A stretch of 64,000 nt of DNA from Streptomyces flaveolus (lineage in GTDB: Bacteria > Actinomycetota > Actinomycetes > Streptomycetales > Streptomycetaceae), in the NCBI RefSeq assembly GCF_000716535.1, contig NZ_JNWV01000005.1:124001-188000 (forward strand), read 5' to 3'. A model generated the notes under the pieces. It did not search any database, was not told where the DNA came from, and saw nothing but the letters and a program-made list of their open reading frames with translations. The position numbers were made by a program, and so were the translations under genes. This document shows, one piece after another, positions 42,763-51,641 of this stretch (the stretch's first letter is position 1; the number at the start of each line of letters is the position of its first letter).

Positions 42763-44094
42763 ATGACACGACCACAGCCACTGCTGCTGCCGCATCCGCA
42801 GGCACAGCTCACCGAGCCGCTCCCGTACCACCGTCTGGCCCGCCTCTCACCGCGCTACCGGTGGTGGCGCCCCCTGCTCGGGACCCTGGTCGTGGCCGTG
42901 GCGTACGTGACCACCGTGGTCCTCCTGATGCTCGTCGTCGAGGCCCTGGGCTCGGGCATGGGCTACCCCCAGGACGACGACGGGTGGCCTGAGTTCGGCC
43001 CCGTCTCCGGCACCGCCGTGGACCTGCTCACCATCGCGGCCGGCATACCCGTCGTGCTGCTGATCGTGCGCTGGATCGGACGCCGCCCGGCCGGCACGGT
43101 GTCCTCCGTGACCGGCCGGCTGAGATGGCGCTGGATGCTGCTGTGCGTGCTGACCGCCGTGCCGATCCTGGGCCTCGCGATGGGCTGCATGTTCCTGCTC
43201 CCCGCGGACGGCGAGCCGGAGAGCCAGTGGGTGGGGTGGCCGGCCTTCGGACGGGCCGTCGCCATGCTGGTGGTGCTGGTGCCGGTGCAGGCGGCCGCGG
43301 AGGAGTACGTGTTCCGCGGCTGGCTGACGCAGACCGCCGGGGCGTTCCTGCGCTCGCCGTGGGCCGCGTTCCTGCCGCAGGCGGTGCTGTTCGCCGCCGC
43401 CCACGGCTGGGGCACGCCCTGGGGCTTCGCCGACCTGGTCGTGTTCGGCGTGGCCGCGGGCTGGCTGACCTGGCGCACCGGCGGACTGGAGGCGTCCATC
43501 GCCCTGCACACCGTCAACAACCTTCTCGCCTTCGGCGTCTCGGCCGCCGTCGTGGACGGGCTCACCAGCGATGAGACGGCGGCGGACGCGAGTTGGCAGC
43601 TCGTCGCGTTCGACGTGCTGAGCATCGCGCTGTACACGGCGGCCGTGGCGTGGTGGCTGCGCCGCCGCCGACTGGACCGCACGGCTCCGGCACCGCGGCC
43701 ACCTGCTCTCGTACCGGGGTACCCGTACGGCCACGGCGTCCCGCTGCCGCAGCAGTGGCCGGGGCAGTGGCCGGGCCAACCGGGGCCGGGCGCGGGATAT
43801 GCCGGGGTGTGGGCGGGGCAGCCTGGGCCGGGCGCGGGATACGCCGGGGCGTGGGCGGGGCAGCCGGGATGGGGGCCGGGGATGGCAGGGGCTCCGCCGT
43901 GGGTGGGGCAGCCGGGAGCCGGTGCGGCCGGTGTCGGGCCGTGGGCCGGTCAGGCCGGACCGGGTGGGGGCGTTCCCCTGACGGCATCGGACGGGGCCGT
44001 CCCCCCACCGTCCTCGGCCGGCCCACCGACGGCCGGTACGGCCCTTCCGCCCCCGTCTCCGGGCGCCGTGGAAGACGGCACGGACCGTCCGTAG
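42763..44094 (+). CDS. CPBP-family intramembrane metalloprotease with repetitive tail
   Basis: 443 aa from the ATG at 42763. About eight TM segments. The protease motifs are AAAEEYVFRGWL (EExxxR), FAAAHGWG (FxxxH) and LEASIALHTVNNLLAF (HxxxN), as in Rce1-like CPBP enzymes. After residue 310 a hydrophilic Pro/Gly-rich cytoplasmic tail begins (PALVPGYPYGHGVPLPQQWPG) with about five copies of a 14-residue unit. The tail is not part of the family and comes from a DNA repeat. Confidence 0.92.
   Translation: MTRPQPLLLPHPQAQLTEPLPYHRLARLSPRYRWWRPLLGTLVVAVAYVTTVVLLMLVVEALGSGMGYPQDDDGWPEFGPVSGTAVDLLTIAAGIPVVLLIVRWIGRRPAGTVSSVTGRLRWRWMLLCVLTAVPILGLAMGCMFLLPADGEPESQWVGWPAFGRAVAMLVVLVPVQAAAEEYVFRGWLTQTAGAFLRSPWAAFLPQAVLFAAAHGWGTPWGFADLVVFGVAAGWLTWRTGGLEASIALHTVNNLLAFGVSAAVVDGLTSDETAADASWQLVAFDVLSIALYTAAVAWWLRRRRLDRTAPAPRPPALVPGYPYGHGVPLPQQWPGQWPGQPGPGAGYAGVWAGQPGPGAGYAGAWAGQPGWGPGMAGAPPWVGQPGAGAAGVGPWAGQAGPGGGVPLTASDGAVPPPSSAGPPTAGTALPPPSPGAVEDGTDRP
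43775..43975 (+). repeat. Coding tandem repeat, 42-bp unit, in CPBP protease tail
   Basis: The protein units GQPGPGAGYAGVWA, GQPGPGAGYAGAWA, GQPGWGPGMAGAPPWV, GQPGAGAAGVGPWA and GQAGPGGG are 14-16 residues long. The first two are nearly identical at DNA level, suggesting recent duplication. It gives the tail a WAGQPG periodicity. Confidence 0.85.
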
Positions 44095-44273
44095 GCCGCG
44101 GCCGGCCTCGGCGCTCAGGCGGTGTGCAGAGCTGAGTGCAGCGTGCGGACCGCCAGGTCGATGGCCGCCGCTGCCGCGTGGGTGCCGTGCAGGGCGTTCA
44201 GCAGTGCTGCGAGGGGTCGGCTCCGGACTTTCGGCGCGCGATGCGATCGGGACCGTGTCTTCGGGCCCTGCTC

Positions 44274-46646
44274 TCAAGGCTCCGCGTCTTCGGCGAGGTC
44301 GGCGGCCAGGGCGGCCAGCGCGAAGTCCCTGCGGCTCGCCGCGCGTGCGGCGACGAGGGCCAGGGCGGAGGGCAGCCGACCGCACCGGCGGATGATCTCC
44401 GTGACGGCCTCCGGCTCAGCGGCCGGCCGCGCGGCACCGATCCGCCGGGCGAGCAGGTCACGGGCATCCGCCTCGGACGGCAGATCCAACTCCAGCACAC
44501 GGACGCCTGCGGCGGCCCGCGCCTGGGTCTCGGTCAGCCGGAGGGAACCGCTCGGCGCGGCGGTCTCGACCCGTCCAACGGACTTGATCAGCTTGGCGGG
44601 TTGGGTGGCTGCGGTGGGCGTCGTCAGTCCGGTGGCAGCGGTCGCCCCGGCGGATTCGGTCAGTCCGAGGGGTCCGGTCGCGGTGGCGCGTCCGGCAAGC
44701 GCGGCTGACCCGGCCCCCCTGGCAGGTTCGGTCGGCCCGCCGTTTCCGGTGGCCCCGGCGGATCCGGTCACCGCGGTCGGTCCGACCAACCCGCCTCGGC
44801 CCGTGACCAGCGTCAGGCAGCCCGGCACCCGGGGCAGCAGCGGACGGAGCCGGCCGAGGCAGGCGGCGTCGTCCAGCAGGACGAGCAGTCGGCGTCCCGC
44901 CAGCACATCGCGATACTGCGCGGCGAGGGCGGCCACACCCACGGGCATGCTTCGCGCGGGCACGCCGAGGGCCGCGAGCAGCCGGCTCAGGGCCTCGGCC
45001 GGCTCCAGGGCGGCCTGGTGGGGAGCCGATCCGCCCAGGTCCAGGTGCAGCTGGCCGTCCGGAAACCGGTCGGCGATGCGGTGCGCCCAGTGGATCGCCA
45101 GGGCGGTCTTGCCGATCCCGGCCGGCCCGCTGATCAGCACCGCCGACACCGGGTAGGCGCCGGCCAAGGGGGTCAGCGCGGCCCGCAGGGGCTCCCCTCC
45201 GCTCCAGGTGTCCAGCGCGGTCGGCAGGGCTTCCGCGCCGGTAACGGCGTCTAGCGCGGTCGGTACGGCTTCCGTACCGGCGAGGGCGTCCGGCGCTAGC
45301 CGCACCGGCTCCGCGCCGGTCCACGTGTTCGGCGCGGCTGGTTCGGGGTCCGCACCGGTGGGGGCGCCCGGCTCTGCCCGCAGCGGTTCTCCGCCGGTGA
45401 GGGCGTTCCCGTCTGCCCGCAGGGGCTCCCCTCCGGCCCAGGTGTCCACTGCGGTCGGCACGGTTTCCGCGCCGGCGAGGGCGTCCGGCCCCAGCGGCGC
45501 CGGCTCCCCGTCGGCCCAGGTGTCCACCGCGGTCGGCACGGTGCCCGCGCCCGTGACGGCATCCGGTGCTTGTCGCATCGCCTTCGCGCCGGTCCACGTG
45601 TTCGGCGCGGTTGGTTCGGGGGCCACGCCGGTGAGGCCCTCTGCCCGCAGCGGTTTTCCGCCGGTGAGGGCGTCCCCGTCAGCCCGCAGGGGCTCCCCGC
45701 AGGGCGAGGTGTCCGGCGCCGCCCCCACGGGTTCCCCGCCCCACACCGCGTCCAGCGCGGCCAGTTCCCGCTCACGGCCGGTGAAGACGGCCAGGTCCGG
45801 GGGGAGCTGGGCCGGGCGGACGAAGGGGCGTGCGGGGTCCGGTGGGCCGGTCGGGAGCCGGTGCCGGGCGGGGCGTATCTGCTGGCGCAGAACGCGGGCG
45901 TGGGCCGCCGCCAGCTCGGCGCCGGGAGCGATCCCCGACTGTGCGGCGAGGTCACGGCGTGCGTCCTCGTAGGTGGCGAGCGCCTCCGCCTGCAGGCCGC
46001 ACGCCGCCAGTGACAGGATCAGGCGGGCCAGCAGCGGCTCGTCGAACGGGTTCAGCACGGCCGCCCGGCGCACGCTCGGCAGCACCTGGTCCGCGCGCCC
46101 GCACAGCAGCGCGGCGTCCGCGGCCATCCGCGCCGTGCGGAGGACCTCCCGGTCCACGGCCGCGAAGTGCGGATGCGCGCGCACCGGTCCCGGCAGGCCG
46201 GCCGCCACCGGGCCGCGCCACAGCCGCAGGGCCCCGGCGAAGTGCCGTACCGCCTGTTCGGAGCGCGCGGTGGCGGCGGCCCGCATGCCCCGCCGGCTGA
46301 GGGCGCGGAAGCGCAGCAGGTCGGCCTCGTCGGCGCTCGCCTCCAGCAGGTAGCCGCCGGTACGGCCCAGCAGGCGCCGTCCGGGCGCGCGCGGGGGCAG
46401 TCCGGGTTCCAGCAGCTTGCGCAGCGCGCCGACGTGGCGGCGTACCGCGTTCGGCGCGCTGGCGGGCGGCCGGCCCGGCCAGAGGACGTCGACGATCGTG
46501 CTCATCCGCACGGGCCGGCCCGGCCGCACCAGGAGCACACCGAGCAGGGCCCGTGCCTGCGGGTACCCGAGGTCCAGCTCGCTCTCCGCGCGCAGCACCC
46601 GCAGCGGGCCGAGCACCTCGAACCGCAGCACCTCGATCCCCGGCAC
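44274..46646 (-). CDS. SARP/AfsR-like regulator (BTAD + NB-ARC), truncated, with large repeat insertions
   Basis: 790 aa from a GTG at 46646, after GGAGGG. The N-terminus is the SARP DNA-binding domain (VLGPLRVLRAESELDLGYPQARALLGVLLV... IVDVLWPGRPPASAPNAVRRHVGALRKLL), then the BTAD helical domain to about residue 260, then FTGRERELAALDAVW, where an NB-ARC ATPase should begin. A 13-residue-repeat insert of about 190 residues comes before Walker A (LISGPAGIGKTALAIHWAHR). A second Gly/Thr/Ala-rich insert of about 90 residues follows VTGRGGLVG. The frame stops soon after CGRLPSALALVAARAA; the usual rest of NB-ARC and the TPRs are missing. It follows a CPT-like gene by 18 nt. Confidence 0.85.
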   Translation of the reverse strand: MPGIEVLRFEVLGPLRVLRAESELDLGYPQARALLGVLLVRPGRPVRMSTIVDVLWPGRPPASAPNAVRRHVGALRKLLEPGLPPRAPGRRLLGRTGGYLLEASADEADLLRFRALSRRGMRAAATARSEQAVRHFAGALRLWRGPVAAGLPGPVRAHPHFAAVDREVLRTARMAADAALLCGRADQVLPSVRRAAVLNPFDEPLLARLILSLAACGLQAEALATYEDARRDLAAQSGIAPGAELAAAHARVLRQQIRPARHRLPTGPPDPARPFVRPAQLPPDLAVFTGRERELAALDAVWGGEPVGAAPDTSPCGEPLRADGDALTGGKPLRAEGLTGVAPEPTAPNTWTGAKAMRQAPDAVTGAGTVPTAVDTWADGEPAPLGPDALAGAETVPTAVDTWAGGEPLRADGNALTGGEPLRAEPGAPTGADPEPAAPNTWTGAEPVRLAPDALAGTEAVPTALDAVTGAEALPTALDTWSGGEPLRAALTPLAGAYPVSAVLISGPAGIGKTALAIHWAHRIADRFPDGQLHLDLGGSAPHQAALEPAEALSRLLAALGVPARSMPVGVAALAAQYRDVLAGRRLLVLLDDAACLGRLRPLLPRVPGCLTLVTGRGGLVGPTAVTGSAGATGNGGPTEPARGAGSAALAGRATATGPLGLTESAGATAATGLTTPTAATQPAKLIKSVGRVETAAPSGSLRLTETQARAAAGVRVLELDLPSEADARDLLARRIGAARPAAEPEAVTEIIRRCGRLPSALALVAARAASRRDFALAALAADLAEDAEP
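45164..45740 (-). repeat. Coding minisatellite, 39-bp unit, about 15 copies, inside the SARP gene
   Basis: The DNA phase is exact: the GGTGTCC mark on the plus strand recurs at 45207, 45441 and 45519, distances of 6 x 39 and 2 x 39. Protein units are 13 residues with consensus G(A/G)EP(V/L)xxAxDAxT, for example GAETVPTAVDTWA, GGEPLRADGNALT, GAEPVRLAPDALA and GTEAVPTALDAVT. The array separates GRERELAALDAVW from PVSAVLISGPAGIGKT, which are adjacent in ordinary SARPs. Confidence 0.92.
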
Positions 46647-46664
46647 CTCGATCCTGCCCTCCGG

Positions 46665-47198
46665 TCAGCCGACGCGGGCCGCGATGGTTCGCGCGCACAT
46701 CAGGGACTCGGTACGGGTGGTGTCCACCTCCAGGTCGTACGACACCCCGTCGTGCACCACGTCGGCCTGGGCCGCCGCCATGCCGGGGGTCCGGTCCCCC
46801 CGGGCGATCTCCCGTGCCGCCGCGACCTCGGCGTCGCAGCGCACGCCCACCCACAGGACGTCCAGCCCGGCGAGGGCCTTCCGCCACCGCTGCTGGGAGG
46901 CCGCTCCGCCGAGGAAGACGTCGTCAACGACGATCCTGGCGCCCGCGCGGGCCGTCGCCGCGACCCCCTCCATCCAGGCCGCCTCCAACGCCCGGAAATC
47001 CGCACCGATCCGCACGCCGCCGTCATCGGCGAACTCGATGCCACCGTCCGACCCCTGGAGGTTCGGGGGCAGCGCGTCGACCAGCGAGTCGATGCCGAAC
47101 ACCAGCCAGGGGTCGGGCAGTACGGCCTGCAGGCAGCGCGCGATCCCGGACTTCCCCGCGCTGGAACCACCGTTGAGAAGGATCATCTGAGTCGTCAC
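46665..47198 (-). CDS. Chloramphenicol 3-O-phosphotransferase-like kinase
   Basis: 177 aa from a GTG at 47198. [19 protein letters not shown] is the Walker [12 protein letters not shown] contains the catalytic-type Asp; [56 protein letters not shown] and YDLEVDTT follow in the same order as the Streptomyces venezuelae enzyme. The family phosphorylates the primary hydroxyl of chloramphenicol; distant members may act on other substrates. It lies between two SARP regulators on the same strand. Resistance is likely but substrate unproven. Confidence 0.9.
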   Translation of the reverse strand: MTTQMILLNGGSSAGKSGIARCLQAVLPDPWLVFGIDSLVDALPPNLQGSDGGIEFADDGGVRIGADFRALEAAWMEGVAATARAGARIVVDDVFLGGAASQQRWRKALAGLDVLWVGVRCDAEVAAAREIARGDRTPGMAAAQADVVHDGVSYDLEVDTTRTESLMCARTIAARVG

Positions 47199-47265
47199 CG
47201 TGCCACCCTAAAGAGCCGTCCGGTCAGGCGGACAACGTATTCGGCGTCCCGGACCCCGGGAGCCG

Positions 47266-50118
47266 TCATCCGGCACCGGTCCGTTCCTGCCGCCCGGCGA
47301 GCCGTTCCCGGACCCGTTCCGCGTCCGGATGACCGAGCCGGTCGAGCAGGGCGAGGGCTTGCTCCCAGGCGGCCCGCGCGCCCTCCCGGTCACCGGTGGC
47401 CAGGTATGTGTCGCCCATGCGGGTCAGCGTGTCGGCCTCCGGGTACGGCACGCCGAGCGCCCGGTACAGCGCCAGCGCGTTGCGGTAGCCGAGCAGGGCA
47501 TGCGGATGCCTGCCGAGGCGGTGGTAGGCGTAGGCGATGCTGTCCCAGGTCGCCGCCTGGCCGTACCGGTCGCCCAGGTCCTGGAGCAGGGCCAGCGCCT
47601 CGAAGCAGCGCGCGAGCGCCGGCCGGTACTCGCCGCGCAGCGCGTGGTACCAGCCGACGGAGTTGAGGACGCTGGCCTGCGCCGGCCCGGATCCGGTGGT
47701 GCGGAACAGCTCCAGGGCGAGCTGGTTGTGGCGCAGGGCCCCCGCGAGGTCGCCCTCCTGCTCGCACGTCCAGCCCAGACTGCGGTGGGTGCCCGCCCGG
47801 CCGGCGGTGTCGCCGGCGAGGGTGAACAGCGTGAGCGCCCGGTCGAGGTGGGCCCGGCTCTCGTCGAGCAGGCCCAGCCTGCCCTCCGCCCGGGCGAGGC
47901 CGCGCAGGGCGCGCGCCTCCATGGCCGGGTCGGCGAGCCGCAGTGCGGCGCCGAGCGCGGTGCGCTGGGCGGCCAGTCCGTCGTGCCAGTGGCCGCGCCG
48001 TTCGAAGTACGGCTCCAGGGACCAGGCCAGCAGGCACGCGCAGCGGTCGTGGCCGGACGAGGCCGCCGCCTGGACGACGGCCGGCAGCGCCGGCTGCTCC
48101 GCGGTGAGCCAGGCCAGGGCCGCCCCGTCGTCGGCGAACGGCACGGCCCGCGGGTCCGGCGGCGCGGGCGGCAGCGGCGGGACGTCCCCGCCGGGGTCGA
48201 GCAGCGCGCCGGCGGCGTGGGCGCGCTCCACGTAGTGCCGGAACAGCCGGTCGCGGGCCTCCCGCCGCTCGGCCTCGGTGTGGTGCTCGGCGAGGAGGTC
48301 ATCGGCGTGCGCGCGGAGCAGGTCGTGCAAGCCGTAGCGGCCGGGCGCCGGTTCGGTGACGAGGTGGACGGCGGCGAGTTCGCCGAGCAGCGAGCGCGCC
48401 CGGCGCGGCGGCAGCCCGGCGAGCGCGGCGGCGGTGGCCGCGGACACGTCCGGGCCGGGATGCAGGGCGAGCAGCCGGAGCAACCGGGCGGCGGCCGGCG
48501 ACACGGCCCGGGTGGACCAGGAGAAGACGGTGGCGACGTCCACGGGAGTGCCGGGCCGGGTGAACGCGTCGAGGCTGCCCCGGGCCTCGCGCAGTTCGGC
48601 GGCCACGGCCGCCAGCGGGAAGTCCGGGCGCAGGGCTGCGCGGGCGGCCACGCAGGCCAGGGCGAGGGGCAGCCCGGCACACCGGGCGACGATCTCGTCC
48701 ACGGCCCGCGGCTCGGCGGCGGTCCGTCCGGCGCCCAGCCGGCCGGCGAGGAAGTCCCGCGCCTGGCCTGCGTCGAACGGCCGCAGGATCAGCGAGCGGG
48801 CGCCGTGCGCGGCCACCAGTCCGGTCAGGTCGTCCCGGCTGGTGACGATGGCGAGGCAGCCGGGCGTGCCGGGCAGCAACGGCCGTACCTGCTCGGCGTC
48901 CCGGGCGTTGTCCAGCAGCACGAGCACCCGGCGCCCCGCCAGCACACTGCGGTACAGGGCGGCCTGGGCGGCCAGGCTCTGGGGGACCTGTTCGGGCGGC
49001 ACCCCGAGCGCGTGCAGGAACCCGCGGACCGCCTCACCGGGGTCGGCGACCGCTCCGGAGGGTGCGAAGCCGCGCAGGTCGACGTAGAGCTGCCCGTCCG
49101 GGTACCGGTCGGCGACCCGGTGGGCCCAGTGGACCGCCAGCGTGGTCTTGCCCACCCCGGCCATCCCGCCGAGCGCGGAGATCAGCACCGTCCCGGCGGG
49201 CTCCCCGGTCCGGGCGAGCGGGTCGAGCAGCTCGGCCAGTTCGGTGTGCCGGCCGGTGAACGCGGGCAGGTCGTGCGGTAGCTGGGCGGGTACGACGGGA
49301 CGCGCGGCGACGGCTTGTGCGGGCGGCGGCTCCGCGGGGTCCCCGTCCCGGGTCTCCCGCAGTGCCGTCCGGTGGGCCTGGTGCAGTTCGGGCCCGGGGT
49401 CGATGCCCAGCTCCTCGGCGAGCCGGCGGCAGGTGTTCCGGTAGGTGGCGAGCGCCTCGGCCCGCCGGCCGGTGGCCGCGAGGGCCAGGACGAGCCGGGC
49501 CAGCAGGGGCTCGTCCAGCGGATGCGCTGCGGCGGCCTCCCGCAGCCGGGCCAGCGGCATGCCGGGCACGCCCGCGCGCAAGGCAGCGTCGGCCGCCTCC
49601 CGCAGCGCGGCGAGCCGCTCGCGTTCCAGCCCGTCGGCCCCGAGCCGTTCGCGCACCTCCGGGGCGATTCCGGAGGCCACGGGACCGGCCCACAGCGTCA
49701 GCGCCTGGCCGAGCAGTTCCACGGCCCGCCCCTGCGCACTCCCGGCGACGGCGCGCCGGGCGTCCTCGCGCAGCCCCCGGAACCGTACGAGGTCCACGTC
49801 GTCCCCGTCGGTGACCAGCCGGTAGCCGCCCGCGCCCCGCACCAGCCGGCGTCCCGGCGCCCGCGCCGGCAGCCCCGGTTCCAGCAGCCGCCGCAGCGAG
49901 CCGACGTGCCGGCGGACCACGTTGACGGCGGTGGGCGGGGGACCCGGCCCCCACAGCACGTCGACGATCTCGGGCACGGGGACGGGCTGACCGGCCCGGA
50001 GCAGCAGCAGGGCCAGCAGCGCCCTCGCCTGGGGCCCGCCGGCGTCCAGCTCGTGCGCACCGCGCCAGACCCGCACCGGCCCCAGCACCGCGAACCGCAC
50101 CGACGCCCCCTGTGCCAT
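47266..50118 (-). CDS. SARP/AfsR-family regulator (BTAD, NB-ARC, TPR), full length
   Basis: 950 aa from the ATG at 50118. SARP DNA-binding domain (VLGPVRVWRGAHELDAGGPQARALLALLLL... IVDVLWGPGPPPTAVNVVRRHVGSLRRLL), BTAD (to about 250), NB-ARC with GMAGVGKTTLAVHWAHR and VLVLLDNARDAEQVRPLLPG, winged helix (YGLHDLLRAHADDLL), and C-terminal TPR repeats (LGWTCEQEGDLAGALRHNQLALELF, GDRYGQAATWDSIAYAYHRLGRHPHALLGYRNAL). AfsR-like regulators activate antibiotic pathways on ATP binding. It is the intact counterpart of the truncated SARP downstream, from which the missing parts of that gene can be judged. Confidence 0.95.
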   Translation of the reverse strand: MAQGASVRFAVLGPVRVWRGAHELDAGGPQARALLALLLLRAGQPVPVPEIVDVLWGPGPPPTAVNVVRRHVGSLRRLLEPGLPARAPGRRLVRGAGGYRLVTDGDDVDLVRFRGLREDARRAVAGSAQGRAVELLGQALTLWAGPVASGIAPEVRERLGADGLERERLAALREAADAALRAGVPGMPLARLREAAAAHPLDEPLLARLVLALAATGRRAEALATYRNTCRRLAEELGIDPGPELHQAHRTALRETRDGDPAEPPPAQAVAARPVVPAQLPHDLPAFTGRHTELAELLDPLARTGEPAGTVLISALGGMAGVGKTTLAVHWAHRVADRYPDGQLYVDLRGFAPSGAVADPGEAVRGFLHALGVPPEQVPQSLAAQAALYRSVLAGRRVLVLLDNARDAEQVRPLLPGTPGCLAIVTSRDDLTGLVAAHGARSLILRPFDAGQARDFLAGRLGAGRTAAEPRAVDEIVARCAGLPLALACVAARAALRPDFPLAAVAAELREARGSLDAFTRPGTPVDVATVFSWSTRAVSPAAARLLRLLALHPGPDVSAATAAALAGLPPRRARSLLGELAAVHLVTEPAPGRYGLHDLLRAHADDLLAEHHTEAERREARDRLFRHYVERAHAAGALLDPGGDVPPLPPAPPDPRAVPFADDGAALAWLTAEQPALPAVVQAAASSGHDRCACLLAWSLEPYFERRGHWHDGLAAQRTALGAALRLADPAMEARALRGLARAEGRLGLLDESRAHLDRALTLFTLAGDTAGRAGTHRSLGWTCEQEGDLAGALRHNQLALELFRTTGSGPAQASVLNSVGWYHALRGEYRPALARCFEALALLQDLGDRYGQAATWDSIAYAYHRLGRHPHALLGYRNALALYRALGVPYPEADTLTRMGDTYLATGDREGARAAWEQALALLDRLGHPDAERVRERLAGRQERTGAG

Positions 50119-50199
50119 CCCGCTCCCTCCGCCGTTCCTTGCGGCCCTCGACTGTACGACTCCGGAGGAAACCGACGGCAAAGCGCGGACACCGCCGGG

Positions 50200-50511
50200 C
50201 GGTGGACTCCGGCGTGTCGGGCGGGCTTCCCGCCCCTGGACGCCCGGGTGGTGGAGTTCCAGGCCCCGGCCGAGGGCGTCCCGGGCCGGCTGTCCTGGGC
50301 GGCCCGGCAGGACGGCACGCCGGAGGAGCGGCTCGACGTGCCGCACGCCTGGCTGGTGGAAGATCTCCCTGGCGGGCGGGTCCGTATCCTCACCCAGGGG
50401 ACGCAGATCGGCCGACCCGCCGCCGAACTGGCCCGGCAGACGCCGAATCCGATGCCGAACGGCCATCAGGCATGGCTGGACGGCCTGGTCCGCGCCGCCA
50501 AAACCTCGTAA
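50200..50511 (+). pseudogene. C-terminal fragment of an SRPBCC/polyketide cyclase-like gene
   Basis: The frame reads GFPPLDARVVEFQAPAEGVPGRLSWAARQ, ERLDVPHAWLVEDLPGGRVRILTQGTQIGRPAAELARQTPN and NGHQAWLDGLVRAAKTS, the second half of an SRPBCC protein including its last helix. The first half is absent, and the DNA runs directly into the promoter region of the divergent SARP gene. A GTG at 50248 could still start a short product, but the fold would be incomplete. Confidence 0.7.
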
Positions 50512-50531
50512 TCCGCTAGGGAGTTGCCGTC

Positions 50532-51428
50532 ATGACCGACAAGCTCACGGTGAGTGTCCTGGGCACCGGCATCATGGGTGCCGCGATGGCCCGCAACCTC
50601 GCACGGGCCGGGCACACCGTCCGCGCCTGGAACCGCACTCGCGCCAAGGCCGAACCGCTCGCCGCCGACGGCGCGCACGTCGCGGGCACGCCCGCCGAGG
50701 CCGTCGAGGGCGCCGATGTCGTCCTGACCATGCTCTACGACGGCCCGGCCACCCTCGACGTCATGCGCGAGGCCGCCCCCGCGCTGCGCTCCGGTGCCGC
50801 GTGGGTGCAGTCCACCACCGCCGGTGTCGAGGCCATCGGCGACCTGGCCGCCTTCGCCCGCGAGCACGGCCTCGTCTTCTTCGACGCGCCGGTGCTGGGC
50901 ACCCGCCAGCCCGCCGAGGCGGGCCAGCTCCTCGTCCTCGCCGCGGGCCCGAGCGAGCACCGCGCGGCCGTGGCCCCGGTGTTCGACGCGGTCGGGTCCC
51001 GTACCGTGTGGACCGGCGAGGACGGCGCGGCCGGCACCGCGAGCCGCCTGAAGCTCGTCGCCAACAGCTGGGTCCTCGCGATCACCGCCGCGGCCGGCGA
51101 GGTGCTGGCCCTGGCCCGGGCGCTCGACGTGGACCCGCAGAACTTCTTCGACGCGATCGAGGGCGGCCCGCTGGACATGGGGTACCTGAGGGCCAAGGCG
51201 AAGCTCATCCTCGACGGCCAGCTGACCCCGGCCCAGTTCGCGGTGGCCACGGCCGCCAAGGACGCCCGGCTCATCGTCCAGGCCGGTGAACAGAACGGCG
51301 CGCGCCTCGACGTGGCCGCCGCGAGCGCCGAGCGCATGGAGCGTGCCGCCGCGCAGGGCCACGCCGACGAGGACATGGCCGCGGCGTACTTCGCCAGCTT
51401 CGGCTCCGCCGACGGCCCCTCCGCCTGA
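50532..51428 (+). CDS. 3-hydroxyisobutyrate dehydrogenase-like NAD(P) oxidoreductase
   Basis: 298 aa. VSVLGTGIMGAAMARNLARAGHTVRAWNRT is the Rossmann motif with Arg for NADP preference; VVLTMLYDGPAT, FFDAPVLGTRQPAEAGQLLVLAAG and GTASRLKLVANSWVL with the catalytic Lys are typical of beta-hydroxyacid dehydrogenases/GLYR reductases. It starts 20 nt after the SRPBCC fragment. Cytosolic reductase of small acids or imines; substrate unknown. Confidence 0.93.
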   Translation: MTDKLTVSVLGTGIMGAAMARNLARAGHTVRAWNRTRAKAEPLAADGAHVAGTPAEAVEGADVVLTMLYDGPATLDVMREAAPALRSGAAWVQSTTAGVEAIGDLAAFAREHGLVFFDAPVLGTRQPAEAGQLLVLAAGPSEHRAAVAPVFDAVGSRTVWTGEDGAAGTASRLKLVANSWVLAITAAAGEVLALARALDVDPQNFFDAIEGGPLDMGYLRAKAKLILDGQLTPAQFAVATAAKDARLIVQAGEQNGARLDVAAASAERMERAAAQGHADEDMAAAYFASFGSADGPSA

Positions 51429-51641
51429 AGGGAACCCGTGTGCTCCGCGCCGCCGCTGCCGCCCGAGCGCGTCCCGCTCACCGAGTCGAGGCCGGGCGCC
51501 GGCACGGCGGGGGCACGCTGAAGGAGGGCGACAGGGTTCCGTCCGGCAGCCGGCGGCCCTGGTCGAGGAGGCCGGCCGAGGCGCGGAGCTCCGCGTCGCC
51601 TCCCTCGGCCGCCGCCGGCCGCCGCTCGGCGTGGCGGGCGG

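Noticed and set aside
44101..44270. Short frame ending LNALHGTHAAAAAIDLAVRTLHSALHTA downstream of the truncated SARP
   Set aside because: It has a helical look and may be a remnant of a gene end in another frame, but there is too little sequence to assign it.
51429..51641. Small gene between the reductase and the H1-like gene (starting VCSAPPLPPERVPLTE)
   Set aside because: Only 27 codons to a stop and no continuation with a recognisable pattern; perhaps a lost gene start, but not supportable.
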